Source: Lumbricus rubellus (taxonomy: Eukaryota; Annelida; Clitellata; Crassiclitellata; Lumbricidae). From it: a stretch of DNA of 64,000 nucleotides. Both the position numbers and the translations under genes were made by a program. Where the stretch lies: NCBI GenBank assembly GCA_945859605.1, contig OX243811.1, positions 31,111,453-31,175,452 of the forward strand, given 5' to 3'. The notes under the pieces were generated by a model. That model was given only the letters and a program-made list of their open reading frames with translations, did no database searches and had not been told where the DNA came from. Below are positions 1 through 13,215 of this stretch, in pieces; the stretch's first letter is position 1; the number at the start of each line of letters is the position of its first letter.

Positions 1-126
1 AGAAAAAAACACTTGAGAGATATATACCAATAAGACAAAGATTGATTTGGTCAGATGTAATAAATGCAGCTTTGAGGGGAGCTCATTCCAGATGGATGGC
101 CATACAACAAAATCAGTGGGGGGGGG

Positions 127-345
127 GGCGGTGGTGTAGTAGTGGCGTCATTGCCTTGGAGCCGGAAGGTTCGAGGTTCGAATCCACCTTGCCGCGTAAG
201 GACCTTGGGCAAGTCCTTCACTCACAATTGCTCAGCGCTTCGGCGTGAAACTCCGATGCAGTGCTCGCTCTGCATTCGGGAGCGCCTCTAAGTAGAGGGA
301 GCTTGAAGGGGCGCTATAACAAGTGCACGTACAAACAAACAACAT
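127..345 (+). repeat. tRNA-derived SINE
   Basis: A tRNA-like head carries a perfect Pol III B box (GGTTCGAATCC) at about 170-184, preceded by an A-box-like TAGTAGTGGCG. A body with a GGGCAAGTCCTTCACT-type block follows, and the tail reads AAGGGGCGCTATAACAAGTG. A diverged copy of the same family lies at 28395-28590, so this is a dispersed SINE and not a tRNA gene. It sits in the intron downstream of the last visible SZT2 exon. Confidence 0.75.
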
Positions 346-394
346 AATATTATTTGTAAAATGAAGACCCCAGACAGAGAGAGAGCAGAGTTAC

Positions 395-3300
395 CCGAAC
401 AGGAGACGAATGTAGCTGTGTTTCTCCATCAGAACGAAGCTGGTCGAGTCGTGCAGATAGTCCATGACCATGTCGAACGCCTGTCGACAGTAGACGGACG
501 AGTATCGGCCGCTCGAGTTTGGGCTGTGAAGGTGTTTTCCGACGGGAACGTCGTGCTCGAGAATCAATCCAACGCGATGGACGTGCATCCACTTGTGCCT
601 TTCATCAACCACAACAACCGTTGTTGCATCTTTACTTATTTCTTATCAGTGTTCAACATTTATTTAACCCTTTAACGACCAGCTGCATATGTTTTCCCAT
701 ACATTTTAGCACATGTTGGTCGTTAAAGGGTTAATAGACTTACACTTATTTATTTAGAGTACTAACCGTTTGACTGAAAATTGATGTGTCATTGAATTTT
801 CTGACAACTACTTAGTTATCAGATTCACTGGCACAACATTTTTAATGATTTAATTAGTAACTAGCAACAAAAAATGGAAATGATAAACTAGCAACATAGT
901 GGGTGAAAAGTTCTTCACATTTTCTTGCATATGCTAGATAAACTTGTCTATCAAATGAATAACATTACCTTCACCTTACTTTGCTTTACCCGACTTTTTA
1001 TGTAGTAGACTTACGGTGTGCTAACAAATGCATTTCTTACTTCCGTGTCTTCATGCACAATGGTCCGCCTCTAAGGAAATCAATACCACAGGCCCTACAG
1101 CTGCATTCTCTTTCAACTGTCATTTCATTTTGCAAGTGATAGAAGAATCGCATCTTTTCCAAGTACTTTCCACAGCTCATATGCTCATATGCTCAGACTC
1201 CCCCCCCAAAACTGACAAATTCTTAAGAAATTTAACTGAAATGTTTTCTCTTTTATCACTATTTTGTCAGCACTTGAAACCAATCTGTTTGATCCTGGTT
1301 TCACTGTCATTAGTTTGAGAGCACCGCCTCTTGAAGAGGTGCTATAAAAAATCAGTGATTACATTACATTAAATTCTAGCATATCTAGTATATTGTCGGG
1401 ATCATGTTGCATTTGATTCTCATGACAAATGTGAGAGCTTACCAAATAGTGACGTCTATTGTAAGAATAGGCTTCCAGAACTTCGCAAATTCAATAATAT
1501 TTGAATCTCTGAAAACAGAAAACCATTCCATTTATCATTAACCCTTACACTCCGACAGGTTGAAAACATGCCTTTCAAAGAGGCATATATACCCAGAGGT
1601 GCATATACCTAGTCAGGCCGTTATACTGGACTGACTGAATGCTAAACATCTATACTGGGGTCCAGCATATTTGCAATTGTTCTACTGATGTTCTTGCAGT
1701 ACACATCTCAGAATCAGCAGGGATTTAACAATAAGAAACTAATGTTTTGTCCAGCTTTGGTGAAAGCTTAAAATGCCTGCATAGGAAGCACGAATAATAT
1801 TGATCAAATGACTAACTTGCAATGATGCCGAAACCCTTAACAGTGGTCTAAACAGTCAAAAACATAATGAAACCTCATTTGGTTTGTATACAATTCCTAT
1901 GTTAGACACAACCGTAACAAAACTCATAACCGCTCTGGAAAGTGATTTCACACTCTCCAGATGAACAGTTTCATAATTTTGTGAATGCACCATGACCACT
2001 CTTGATACCTTGGTCACAGCACAAATTCTCATGACAATGCAATCCCCTCAAAAATCAACATTTTTCTACACATGTCTGAAGCACAAGTAGGCAAAGAGTG
2101 AATCCTGAAGTGAGAGTAAAGCAGCTGCCAGAGCGAACAAAACTGTCGGCTGACTCAAGACGAACAATTTCAAGCCAGATCATGGCCATTCTCAGCAGAG
2201 TCTACCACTAGAGACAGAGGTCAAAATCAAGGTCAAGGTCAAAATGGAGTTGAGACCTTTGATTCAGCTGGCGGTTGAGCTGTGGCTCAGTCGACATCTG
2301 ACTTGGATGGTAGAAGAGGGGAATGCTGTCGCGGGGGACAGTGGTGCTGTGGCGAAGAGGATCTGGAATCGTGTAGTACGCAGGGTTGGTGTTGAAAGAC
2401 TGGAAGTGAACCATCCGTAGATCAGTCTGAGACATCCTGCGACAAAATACCAACAAGTCTGTTTCACCATTTCTTCAAAGATATATATTCAGTAATAAAA
2501 ATTAATTTCAACTATCATTCTTACAACACAGTTGCATGCAGGCGAGTATTACAGGTGCACCACTTCATGTAAACATATCTATATATTATATGCCTGAAAT
2601 ACTAGAACTGAATCTTCTACTGGCTAAGCCCCCTGCACTGCCTGCAGGCATCTTTTATTAATCTCTGAAACTGTCCAATTTTTAAGGCACGACGCTGAGC
2701 ATTTTCGGGCAGATATCACAGAACAGAGGAAATAAACAATATACTAGAATAAATAAAAATTTTAAGTAAAAGCCAGTAATAACAGGATTTCAGTAATGGA
2801 TTAGAGCAGAATAAAAATAATATCATATATCAAAATGTCACAGAGGATACATGAGAATGAATGAAGCAAATAATATCGTATCAAAACGTCACAGAGGATA
2901 CATGAGAATGAATGAAGCAAATAATATCGTATCAAAACGTCACAGAGGATACATGAGAATGAATGAAGCAAATAATATCGTATCAAAACGTCACAGAGGA
3001 TACATGAGAATGAATGAAGCAAATAATATCGTATCAAAACGTCACAGAGGATACATGAGAATGAATGAAGCAAATAATATCGTATCAAAACGTCACAGAG
3101 GATACATGAGAATGAATGAAGCAAATAATATCGTATCAAAACGTCACAGAGGATACATGAGAATGAATGAAGCAAATAATATCGTATCAAAACGTCACAG
3201 AGGATACATGAGAATGAATGAAGCAAATAATATCGTATCAAAACGTCACAGAGGATACATGAGAATGAATGAAGCGCTAAACATACAGGAGAAGAACTGC

Positions 3301-6300
3301 TGCTAACTGTTGAAGTGATTCCCAGTATTTGACGGATGCAAGACGTCGAAGTGACGACGACTTTGGTTGACTGAGAAAAGCAGCGCTTTCCTGGAAGAAA
3401 TCCTGAGTTGCTTCCGTTATAACCTCAACGTGCGTCGTGCATCTGAACAACGTAACAAGAAGAAACGCACAACACGTGTCAGAAACGCATAAAGCGATTG
3501 ATCGTGAAATAACATAATACAGGGAACTTCTATGATCATATAGTTCTGATTTTTAAAAAAAACCTACTTACAATCCTACATCAACAATTGTATAAACACA
3601 TATTGATCCATATTAACGACCTCCAAAGCATTGTCACCGCAACACAAAAGGCATCAATTAACAATCGTTTCAAGTCAACCTGCAGCCAAAAACCACAATA
3701 TATCCTTTGGTGAAAGCACGGTCAACATCCAAGTGGTCAAGAAACCAGAGAATCAAGCTTAGAGTGGTTCAAAGAGGTCAGTGTTTTTTTAGTCTTTTAG
3801 ACAAGAGAACCAACAAAGTGTACAGAGTAAGGCGTAAAATTGTAAAGCGTCAGACTAGATACCAATATATAATTGCTGGAAGTTCGAAACAGTTCAGGTG
3901 TGAGGTGCAGAAGAGTCAACGTACAGTGTGAACTAAAATCCTGTCATTGGAGGACAACAGATGCAGCATATTAACAAAATCACATTCAAAATTTTGACTA
4001 ACACAGAAATAACCTATTGTCTAACTTAAAATTTTCATTCGCCACCCAACCAATCATCTATCCAACTGAAAGTGCGTTGAAGAGTTCAGAGTGTATCTGT
4101 GGACTGAGTGCAACATTGACTTGCATAACAAGTAAGCAAGGAGCAGATAGATGAATCTGCAGATATAAATGCGTGAAAACACAGATTTTAAACCGGATTC
4201 TGTGCTCAACTCGCAGCCAGTGCAACAAAATGCAAGATGAGTACATAACTTAGTCTTACCTTGCGCTCGTCAGTGGCCAAATGGATTTTGCAATGTACAG
4301 AACAGTGACTCGATCTCTCCAAGGTAGGACCAAACGAATCTCTATCTGCGATTCACCTGTTAAAAAGAAAAATAAATAAATAAAATTAAATATATGAGAA
4401 TAAAAGAAATGGCACAGTCCATAAAGTATGCTAGTAAGCATTCTTACTCGTTGTTTATTTATTCTAAACTTCAGTAATATAAAAGTAAAATTCTAAAGGA
4501 ATGGACCTCTAAAATATACTGAATGCGAAAAAATAATCCCAAGGTTGAAAGCTTCATATAATTTGCAATAGAAGTTAATACAATTTTAAACAAATTAGTA
4601 AAACAATCAAATTAATCATTATATTTCACTGTATTGTACAGTATTAAAACATTTTAAAAGCGACTCTAATAGGGTGAACTGTTCAGAGGCACTCCCAGTG
4701 CACAAGGTCATAAGGTATTCAGCTATAATGCAGGCTTTAAGGCATGCTAACTGAATTATTACCTTTTTGACCCTTTTACTAAATACCATGGTGTGCAAAT
4801 GACATTATGCCCTAGTTTGTTCACAAATGACAGTACATTGTATGAACAATTGAAAAAGTCGCTAACTGTTGTAGTTGAGATCAAAATCCATTTGAATTTC
4901 TTTACATTTATGAACATTTGTAGTTAAATAAATAACAGCTGTAGGGGTTGATCTTTTTCAATCACATTATATAAATATAACATTATCATTCACACTGTAT
5001 AATCGTGTGCACGAGTGCATTACTGCGTAATTGAGTGTCTGTGAGTGTATATAACTGTGCAGTTGTGTACATATAATCCAGGCATTCTCTATTCTGCCAA
5101 GAACTTGTATATTCATGCTCTGAACCATGAAGCATGGAAATGAGAAACTATTATTTTAAAGAGCAAAAGTTATATTCAAACAATCTCCAATAAAACTCTC
5201 ACAGAGCATTTAATTAAACCTTTCATATTTTTGCCAATGGTGACATTTCGAATGCTGTAGCCATCGCGAAGTCGACAGGCCACGACCACAGTTAGCGGAG
5301 CGTGAAGGTTACTCTCGGAATATTTCCTCTGAACAGATGGCGGGCTCCAAAGGTGACCACAGCTCAGTTCAGGGGTCAAATCTCTGCCACAAAACCAAAA
5401 TGTTAAAAAAATCGTAACAAATATTCTGAAATTCATCAGTGTAACTTAAGGTGAGATAATCACGATTCCATTACACCCATCTCTCAATTATTACAATCTA
5501 ACTGTAATTACTTACCCATTGATAACTTTTTCTCACCTTGCAAAACACGCATACGTGTTGCAAATCAGCAAGTGACACACACACAGTCCAACAGTTTCTC
5601 TATCTCAATCCCTTCATTCAGTGATAGAAAACCAACCACAACATAGAACTCACAGTCCATTACCATTGTATTTTGTATCCATAAATTTATATAACGCCTC
5701 TCACACATTGACTAAACAAAACTGCACTCAGCACGAAAACTCTGAGCAAAAAGAAAGAGACGGATGATGAGGCAAAACGAGTCATTAGTCAGCCCTTAGT
5801 GCGGGAGGAAAGTCATTTCCAAATAGAGGGGCTAATCACAAAAAGTCTGATGTTGGCAAACACTAATCATTAATCTCTCACGCCCACACATCTGAACTGA
5901 TTCTCTTGAAATTAACTCAACATACAGCTCAGCAGCAGTGTAATGACAACATAACACCTCGTACATTAACCCTTTGAACCCGACAGAGCTGGTTTTCTGA
6001 CCCGTTATCCATAGCGTTACGGGGGCTCCGGGTTCAAAGGGTTAATATTATGAATTCAGATACCAACCGTGTGAGTGGATCGTGGAAGAATTCATTTTCA
6101 AGTGTCGATGAAAAGAGACTTCGCAACGTGTGGCTGTCAAGCGGACGCTGGAAACTGCGAGTGAGCAATCCTCTGTGGACAGAGTTCATCGCTGGGTCAC
6201 CGGTCTCTGTCTGAAACACGATTTTATATTTAAGACATTGATGCCCGATTTTGCAGCAGATGCCAGAATTTCATTAATGACATTTATATAGCACCATTTT

Positions 6301-9300
6301 CATTAATGACATTTAGATAGCACCATTTTCAGGAAGTTCCTCAGCAGTGCATCTAACTCAACACCACCAACTGAGTCAAGATGGCTTTAGGCTTTGACCA
6401 ATGAAAACAAGGAACATTCCATTCTAACAAAGCAAATCGAAGACAGAGTTAGAAGAATGTTGCACAGTTATAAATCATGGTTTACAAGCATTTAAAAACT
6501 TACACATTATTATTATTATTAACTATTTTTACAATAATTAAAAACAGCAATACGACTAAGCGCCGACTACACATACTAGTCGTGGCATTGCCGAGAAGTA
6601 TGTTCCAAATGTGGCTGTGGCCATGAACTGCATCAGCTCTGGGTAGGGAACGTGGCCGTAGCTGCGGCTCATCTCGTAGCCACAGCCCACCTGAACGAAC
6701 GAGCAGGCGACCATGTCGTGGCGCATCTGCTGCATAAGCATCTCAAAGACAGAAGAGTCTGGGAAGCCAAGTACACCATCCGTTATCACAACAATACCTA
6801 CAAATTCAACAAAAGACGTGACTTGCATTTGACTCCACAGAAATTAATCAGTTGCCATAACAATGCCTCCTGGTTATGCATAACAGTAAAACTTGGCTTT
6901 CAAATCCCTGATCAAGTGCTATTCACCAGAAATCTATTGTTATATCGCAACAATACAGGCATCACTCTTTTCTGAGTATACATATAATAAGTGCTCAAGA
7001 GTTTAACTTGACAGGTCACCATGGCATATATACAAACATCAGTACATATATGCATACAATAATACATACATACATGTATTGTATGTATTGTATGGTTGCA
7101 TACATTCATACGCACATGCGCACATATTATACTTGCATATTCAACATACAACTTGTAACTTCCTTGCAATTTGCCATTAAAGGAAATCCCATGATCTGCA
7201 CAAGACTAAACTGGGTGGCTGCATAAAAAGAAACTTTTAGTAATCAGAAAAATCTGCCCAAAATAAAACGCACTATAAAATTTGAGCACTGATTCTTGGA
7301 CCAGAGAGTGAGTAGAAATCCATGGTTCAGATGTCACTGGCTGCATTTTAAACAGATATCCTTGGTACCTGATGTGCAGTTTTCTGGCATAAGCTGCAGT
7401 GCCAGCAGACCATATCTCAGCATGAGGACAAAGTTAACGTCGGCCGAGAGGATGATCCGGTCCTCGCTCTGCAGATCTAACTCCGTGCGAAGGCTGAAGT
7501 CAATCTGAGAACTTTCCGATGTTCGCTGAAGATCGTTCTGTAGTGAATATATATTGAAAAAACAGACTTTCATCATCCACAATAATAATGTAAGGTTGAT
7601 AGTCAATTATGATGCACATCATTACGGTAGTGCATTCACAGGGTTATAGGATTTTCAGGCTTTAATCATTGATTGGGGGTCCGTGGAGTAAATATCACTG
7701 GAATGAAGAGCAAGCAGGACATCAAGCAGGATCGATTCCTATCATTCTTAAATCATTCCTAAATCATTCCTAAATCATTCCTATCATTCGTTAAATAGCG
7801 ATGGGAAACTGAGTAGTAGATGAGATGACACCTTCCACTCAATACAGATTGTCATCATCTTGTGTTTATCGGTTTGAAAAGAATATTAATATTGCTTATT
7901 AGATTTGTTAACATGCAATGTAATATATAATATCACGGAGAAAGATAGAGCTAAATGAAAAAATTAATTTCAATCCAGCAAACCAACATAATTGAATTTA
8001 AAAATCTAGATAAAAAAGAAGAAAGACACAATATGACACCAAACATGTTTCACAATTCCTTAATAAATAATCTCATATTACAATACATTAAAAAGAAATT
8101 AAATATTTACATAAACTATAATTTTACTACATCATCATAATTTAGGTATAATTCTCTTTTTAACAGCATTCTTTAAAGGAGGTATGCAAATTTAAAAAAC
8201 TGGAAAAAATTTATTTAAACACGTCGAATGTTTTGAGTACCTCATCTTCAGTCCGTTCAGCAATGATGTGTGCAATCGATGAAGCAATACTGTTTTCGAG
8301 TTGAATTAAGTCTTTTTGAACTTTCGAAAGCACCTCATCAACGTTGTCCTGAGTGACTTGACAACCGTGTAGCAGAACCTTAATTAAAATAAGAGATTGC
8401 ACAGATAAGACTGATCCGTTATTACAACTATTTATTAACAACTGAACATTTATACAGTGACTGAATAAAACAGCTGTAACTGTAACATCGTAAAATCACA
8501 TATATAGCACTATTTCAATGTCATGCACTCATTAACCCTTTACCGACCGAGGGTGTAGGATTCCCCATGCCATTATTGATTTGAAATTTAAAAAATATAA
8601 GAATATCTTTTAGATCAACAAAAAGTAATCCGAGGAATTTGCAATGTTCAGTGATGGCTTCCGACGTCGTCTGAACTGACAGGAGTAAACTGTTCTATGG
8701 TATAATTATAAAATTAGGAAGATAGTCAGTCCACTAAACTTTGAAAGTGTATGCATTATACACTTGCTCAACCTGAGACTGCACCCTTGATTGCCTTTCC
8801 ACCTGTGCCTACCTGTTTCATACGGCAGCTGAGAGACGTCGTGTGTACGATGATGCTGATGCATAGCTGAGGTCGCAACTGTAATGCACTTCCAGGAGAA
8901 CAGAACTGTAATATCAAACCAACAACTTGTTACACGACATCAGTTTTCATACACTTCAAAACGTCACCACATCGTAAGATCATCTGTTCTAACCAATTTC
9001 TCAGATTGGCAACCATCACTCCTGAATATCATCTCTATTGGAGACACCATCTTAGATGCTATCATCACCAGTTAAAACAATTATGATGATGGATATAAAA
9101 TGAAAGCACTCCATAATCAAATGATGGATCAGTCATTCATATCATCAGAACCGTAGTGATGATAAAGATATTGCAAAAAAAATTGATCACAATCGGCGAC
9201 TCACTGGTTTGACTAGTGACTTGAGAGTATTCCTAAGACAGAGGAAGACTCGGTCGTATAAGACACCGGACGATGTTGCATCCTATGAAAAACAACGCAT

Positions 9301-11291
9301 CAACAATCACTTTCTTGTTACATACAATGTATACAACACCTTGTCACGTTGCGCCATCAGTTCGAGGAACTCTAGCGACCGTCATGACCAGCCTTCTCCA
9401 CTCCGCTCTGCATAAGCACAAAACTTCCTTACACCGTAAATAGTTGCACCGGTATCATGCATGACAATACCAGCTGGGTCTCGCTTCAGACAACCTGCAA
9501 GAGCTTTGTTGCCTCTTGGGCATCCAAGGTCACCAACCCTCTGCAGAGAACTCTTATTGATTGAAGTATTTTTTATTAAACTCAAAAATGCACATTTTTG
9601 CCATGCTTGAGTTGGGAGTGCCTATGAGTAGCTCTAAACTTCCTTGAAGAGGAGCTATATAAATTTATGAATGAATGAAATTATAATAAAGTTGTATCTT
9701 GATGATGTCACTATTAAATTAAATTCCAGATCCACATCCCCATTGTGTCAAAATTATTTTTAAGAGAGATGTGAGAGGTGCGAATCAATCTTACAAGAGA
9801 TGCGAGCGAAGGACTCGTATCGAGAACAAAGACAAAACGATAACGATGAGCAAGAAACGTGATGATCGTGCTCGGTGCAAGACAGAAATAACAATTCGTC
9901 GATCGCTCTCTTGACGCCAAGTCGTCCGTAGGAATCACAGAGATGATCTCGAAATCATCACTCTTGTTCTAGAAATGAAAAAATACAACACAGCACTTTT
10001 TAGCCAAAACCATGAATTAATTATAAGTCACCATAAGTTCCTAATGCCAGCCATATGGCAGTGGTGTATACAAATAATCTCCATTTTCCTTGACAATTTG
10101 TCAAACTGTCCATTGCTTATCTTAGTATAAGCCCCCAGTGATGCACTGATGGTATAATCATCATTAGCTCAGTTATCTATCCAGCATCCTGGATAAAGGA
10201 AGAGGGGGTCGCTAATGGCCTTTGTTACCACACAGTGACGTTAAACTGCAACTACCACCACCTATCTATCCAGCATAGACTTGGTCTGTCTCTGATTCCT
10301 CTGAATCTTGCATGCAGTGGAAAAAGAAGCTAAGGCAGATCAAAGACAACACTGGATACTAATAATATAGGGCAGAAGTAATTATAAACAGCAACAAATT
10401 TAACTATGGCAAAGATTAGTAAATAGTGTTCTCAAATTTAGAATTTAAAAAAAATTATCAGTAATTGAAAAAAGACAATTTCAATGGATTACAACAGATT
10501 GCTAAGGTGCAAATAATTTTACAAATTACATTATATTACACGAATTGTGTCTGTCTGTATCTATTTGAATATATATGTATGAAGCATTTTAAGATATGTG
10601 CAAAGGTGTAGGACATGCCTTATATAATTATGGAAATTCAAAAAGTGTGTCTTTAAGACAAGCTCATTAAGATTAGCTACCAACCAGTTGCTCCTTTTGC
10701 TTGCATGGAAGCACCGTGTTCAAGTTACGAAGGTACCACGATGAACGTGCATTACGAGATATAGTATAGTCATCATTCATAAGAACATAGACTTCTTTCG
10801 CCTGTAATACCTTAAAGAAATTACACAACAGCAATAGAGAATATACAATACAAGTTTCTTTCAGTGCCTTGTATAAATGTGTGCATAAATATTTGAATAA
10901 TTATAGGCCTTAGCTCAGCTACTCTAGACTACAGCACATTTTAGAATAATAATGAAAAGCTATAATCCCACTCTACAAAACTCTATTTTAACCAGGGCTT
11001 AAAGTGTGGCTGAACGGTCATGGACAGCGTCCATGCACTTATTTAAAATCTGAACGCACTCCTTATGGTGTGGTTTGGGGTCGATTAGGATGTGACGTCG
11101 TCCGATTTTCACCAACCTCCGTGGTCAGAAATTCTGATCTCATTACGTTATCACGATCATGTTACGCAAGTAGCACATGACACTGCTGGGTATCCGTATT
11201 TGCACAGCGTCTTCCTCTCAAATAAAACTAAAACAAACTTTAAAAAGCAAACCTGATGCCCTTTATCTGTTCTGCCTTCATCGTCCCGCAT
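395..11291 (-). CDS. SZT2: SZT2 (KICSTOR complex subunit), 5' half, 14 exons, runs off left edge
   Basis: SZT2 is a very large subunit of KICSTOR, the lysosomal scaffold that brings GATOR1 to its place and represses mTORC1 under amino-acid shortage. Exons in coding order: 11253-11291 (ATG at 11291), 10685-10801, 9795-9968, 9205-9282, 8813-8905, 8241-8378, 7369-7537, 6577-6797, 6068-6210, 5220-5383, 4260-4356, 3287-3442, about 2257-2436, and 395 to about 627. Nearly every border has GT/AG signals and the phases join correctly. Landmarks shared with vertebrate SZT2 include DYTISRNAR, HRYRFVFVLDTSPS, SGVLYDRVF, VVITDGVLGFPD with SFVQVGCGYEMS (vWA-like region), RLRDGYSIRNVTI, SQTDLRMVHFQSF and HRVGLILEHDVPVGKHLHSP. 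The borders of the 2257 and 627 ends are least certain, and the donor at 10684 (GTTGGT) is weak. The remaining, larger 3' part lies left of the window. Confidence 0.9.
668..730. mobile_element. piggyBac-like foldback MITE
   Basis: A 63-bp foldback unit has termini CCCTTTAACGACCA and its exact reverse complement. It is flanked on both sides by TTAA (664-667 and 731-734), the piggyBac target duplication. It lies in an SZT2 intron. A related unit is at 5970-6041. Confidence 0.7.
1310..1372 (+). repeat. SINE/LINE 3'-tail fragment
   Basis: A short piece reading CTTGAAGAGGTGCTATAAAA resembles the 3' tail of the SINE at 127-345 without its tRNA head. Comparable headless tails occur at about 9605-9680, 14455-14510 (reverse), 30585-30630 (reverse) and 43835-43895. 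Confidence 0.45.
2828..3275. repeat. 51-bp minisatellite, about 8.8 copies, in an SZT2 intron
   Basis: A 51-bp unit containing GAATGAATGAAGCAAATAAT and GTCACAGAGGATACATGA repeats almost without variation; the first copy has one base change. Because 51 is 17 codons and the unit lacks stops in one frame of each strand, both strands look like 146-151 codon ORFs. This is an arithmetic by-product of the array. The array fills over half of the 850-bp intron (2437-3286) and ends 5 bp from the inferred splice donor GTATGT (3281-3286 read on the minus strand). Confidence 0.9.
5970..6041. mobile_element. piggyBac-like foldback MITE
   Basis: A 72-bp unit has termini CCCTTTGAACCCG and its reverse complement. 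It is bounded by TTAA at 5966-5969 and 6042-6045. It is related to the unit at 668-730 and sits just downstream (minus-strand sense) of the SZT2 exon at 6068-6210. Confidence 0.7.
9605..9680 (+). repeat. SINE/LINE 3'-tail fragment
   Basis: The stretch includes CTTGAAGAGGAGCTATATAAAT followed by an ATGA-rich tail. It matches the GCGCTATAxAA-type 3' end of the SINEs in this window, without a tRNA-like head. Confidence 0.4.
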
Positions 11292-11764
11292 CTTGCTTGA
11301 TCGCGAAACCCTAATCACGGATTCTGCGCTACAAAACTCAAAATCCACCTGCTCGTATAAGTATAATTATTGGTCAACGTGTAAACCTTGATGCGAATTT
11401 TGCAGGACATTTGCAAACCATGTGTATTATTGTGTTCTATTACCACTTTTTCTATATTTTGCATTTACTAGATAATAATTATGCCTATAGGTGCAACTTT
11501 CACCTACGACATAAATAAGCATATTGCTACAAAACATAACCATAATTCTCGACCATCGGCATACATGCTAATGCTACGTGCCGTTAGGCCTCGCAGACGT
11601 GCAAAGTGCCAAGACATTCATACGAAGTTGCCTTACGATCATGGAAACATTATTGACAGAGGTAGGCTATTGATGTATTGTCACTGACAATATTATTGCA
11701 GTTAGAAGCTTATTGCAATATAATATATAATTTGTTTATATAGCTTCAGTGTAACGATCCTAGA

Positions 11765-11890
11765 TGATAACAGAGAGCAGCAGAGAGCAGTTAGCGTCGC
11801 TCTCCTCCTTTGCCCAGGCTGGAGAACTGTCCAAGTGCAAACAGTGGTGGCGCTGCTTTACCAGAGGGTGGGGGCGGAGTTCATTATGAA
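11765..11890 (+). repeat. Dispersed repeat shared with about 34265-34385
   Basis: Both places share GATAACAGAG, then TTAGCGTCGC, a pyrimidine-rich stretch ending in CCAGGCT, and GTGGCG-type sequence in the same order. Divergence is moderate. The family is not recognised; a SINE tail is possible. Confidence 0.5.
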
Positions 11891-12426
11891 GTCCTTGCTA
11901 ATAAGTAATAACAATAATAAGAGTCCTTGTCTATAATTATGACCAATGGAATGCGGCATATAATCTGTCCGCTGCGGCGATGGCTTTTTCGCACAATACA
12001 ATTAAATCGTAGGCCTAGGCGGTTGTGATCATTGTAGCCAACGACCTTATATATGATTGTAGCTTAGTTTTCTTAATGTTAGCTGCATTTGCAATCATCA
12101 AATTAGAATTAAGCCTATAACAGAGAATTAACTGTCGAAATCTATCAGTAGGCCAGAGGCTACCACAGTTTGGACTTAGGCCTAATTAGGCCCTATGACG
12201 GTTCAGAGATTCGTACTGAAAATTAGATGTCTCATAGGCTATCACTCAGGCGGCAGCCTTTTATTGCAGTACTTGCATGTACTCTATTGATGATGCAAAT
12301 GAATATTGTGTTTCATAGTATAGTCACAGTATAAATAACAACTGTAGTAGCCTACAGTTTCAAAGTTGGGATGATCATCTTGGGATGGATTCCCGTAATA
12401 AATGTATATCAAGTTTCAAAGTAGAG

Positions 12427-12640
12427 ATCCTGCATGGTCGAGTGGGTTGTAGCCCGCTCGCCACGCCGGCGGCCCGGGTTCGATTCCCGGTCGGTCGGTT
12501 TATCAGAGATTAATTTCTTGGATCTTTACTGTGGGTGGCTTGGTCGCAATATAAACGTGGAGTGTGAGGTTGTACTCTGCCTCCGGCACTAATCATCTTC
12601 GATATTAAACAGTGTCGTTAAGCCCGAAGTACACACAGTT
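12427..12640 (+). repeat. tRNA-derived SINE, second family
   Basis: A tRNA-like head has A box TGGTCGAGTGG and a perfect B box GGTTCGATTCC with a G/C-rich paired arm. A non-tRNA body and the tail CAGTGTCGTTAAGCCCGAAG follow. The body and tail, and poor acceptor-stem pairing, argue for a SINE and against a functional tRNA gene. Confidence 0.65.
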
Positions 12641-13215
12641 TCAAAATTGCCTTTTATTTCTGGCAGCAGCTACTCGGCTACTTACTTACTTAATCCTAAA
12701 ATAAATATTTATCTTACCTAGTTTCCGGTTGGCGTTGTTTGAAATTTCGTTTTTAAATGTTTTAAAATAAACTATAAACTCATACCTTGTAGGCTATTTT
12801 TAGGTGTGAAATGCTTTCGTCTTTCTTTGATTTCAATTTTTCGAAATGCATTGTTATTTAAAATACGTTGTATATTGAGTACAGAGCACCAGAAACAGTG
12901 GTGGTGATGTAGCACCGCGGCGTGGTCCTGAGAAGTTTAGTTCGGCACTATAAAATAATATCTGAGTGGCGGTTCTGTGCTATGATTTTTTTTACCTTAA
13001 TTAGAAACGATTAGATTATAACATTTTATGTCGTCTCATGTTCCTTTTAGTGCATTTAGTTGCCCCGAATGGATGGGCCGTTTAACTCTCCGTGTCAACA
13101 CACAGTAATTAGTGGACAGCTTCTTTTGACAGTCTAAACGTACTTGCTTTGCTATAATGATTCCTTGATTAGAACTGCACGGTGTATGTTTGTTCACATG
13201 GAGCATATTGTGCGG

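Noticed and set aside
2801..3306. Overlapping 146-151 codon open frames on both strands
   Set aside because: Produced by the 51-bp minisatellite, whose unit length is a multiple of three; no protein features beyond the repeat.
3707..3931. Plus-strand 74-codon open frame, basic
   Set aside because: Starts at a non-ATG codon inside an SZT2 intron, opposite strand, no recognisable domain or splice context.
12427..12510. Possible tRNA gene with perfect B box
   Set aside because: Followed by a SINE body and tail; the acceptor stem does not pair convincingly.
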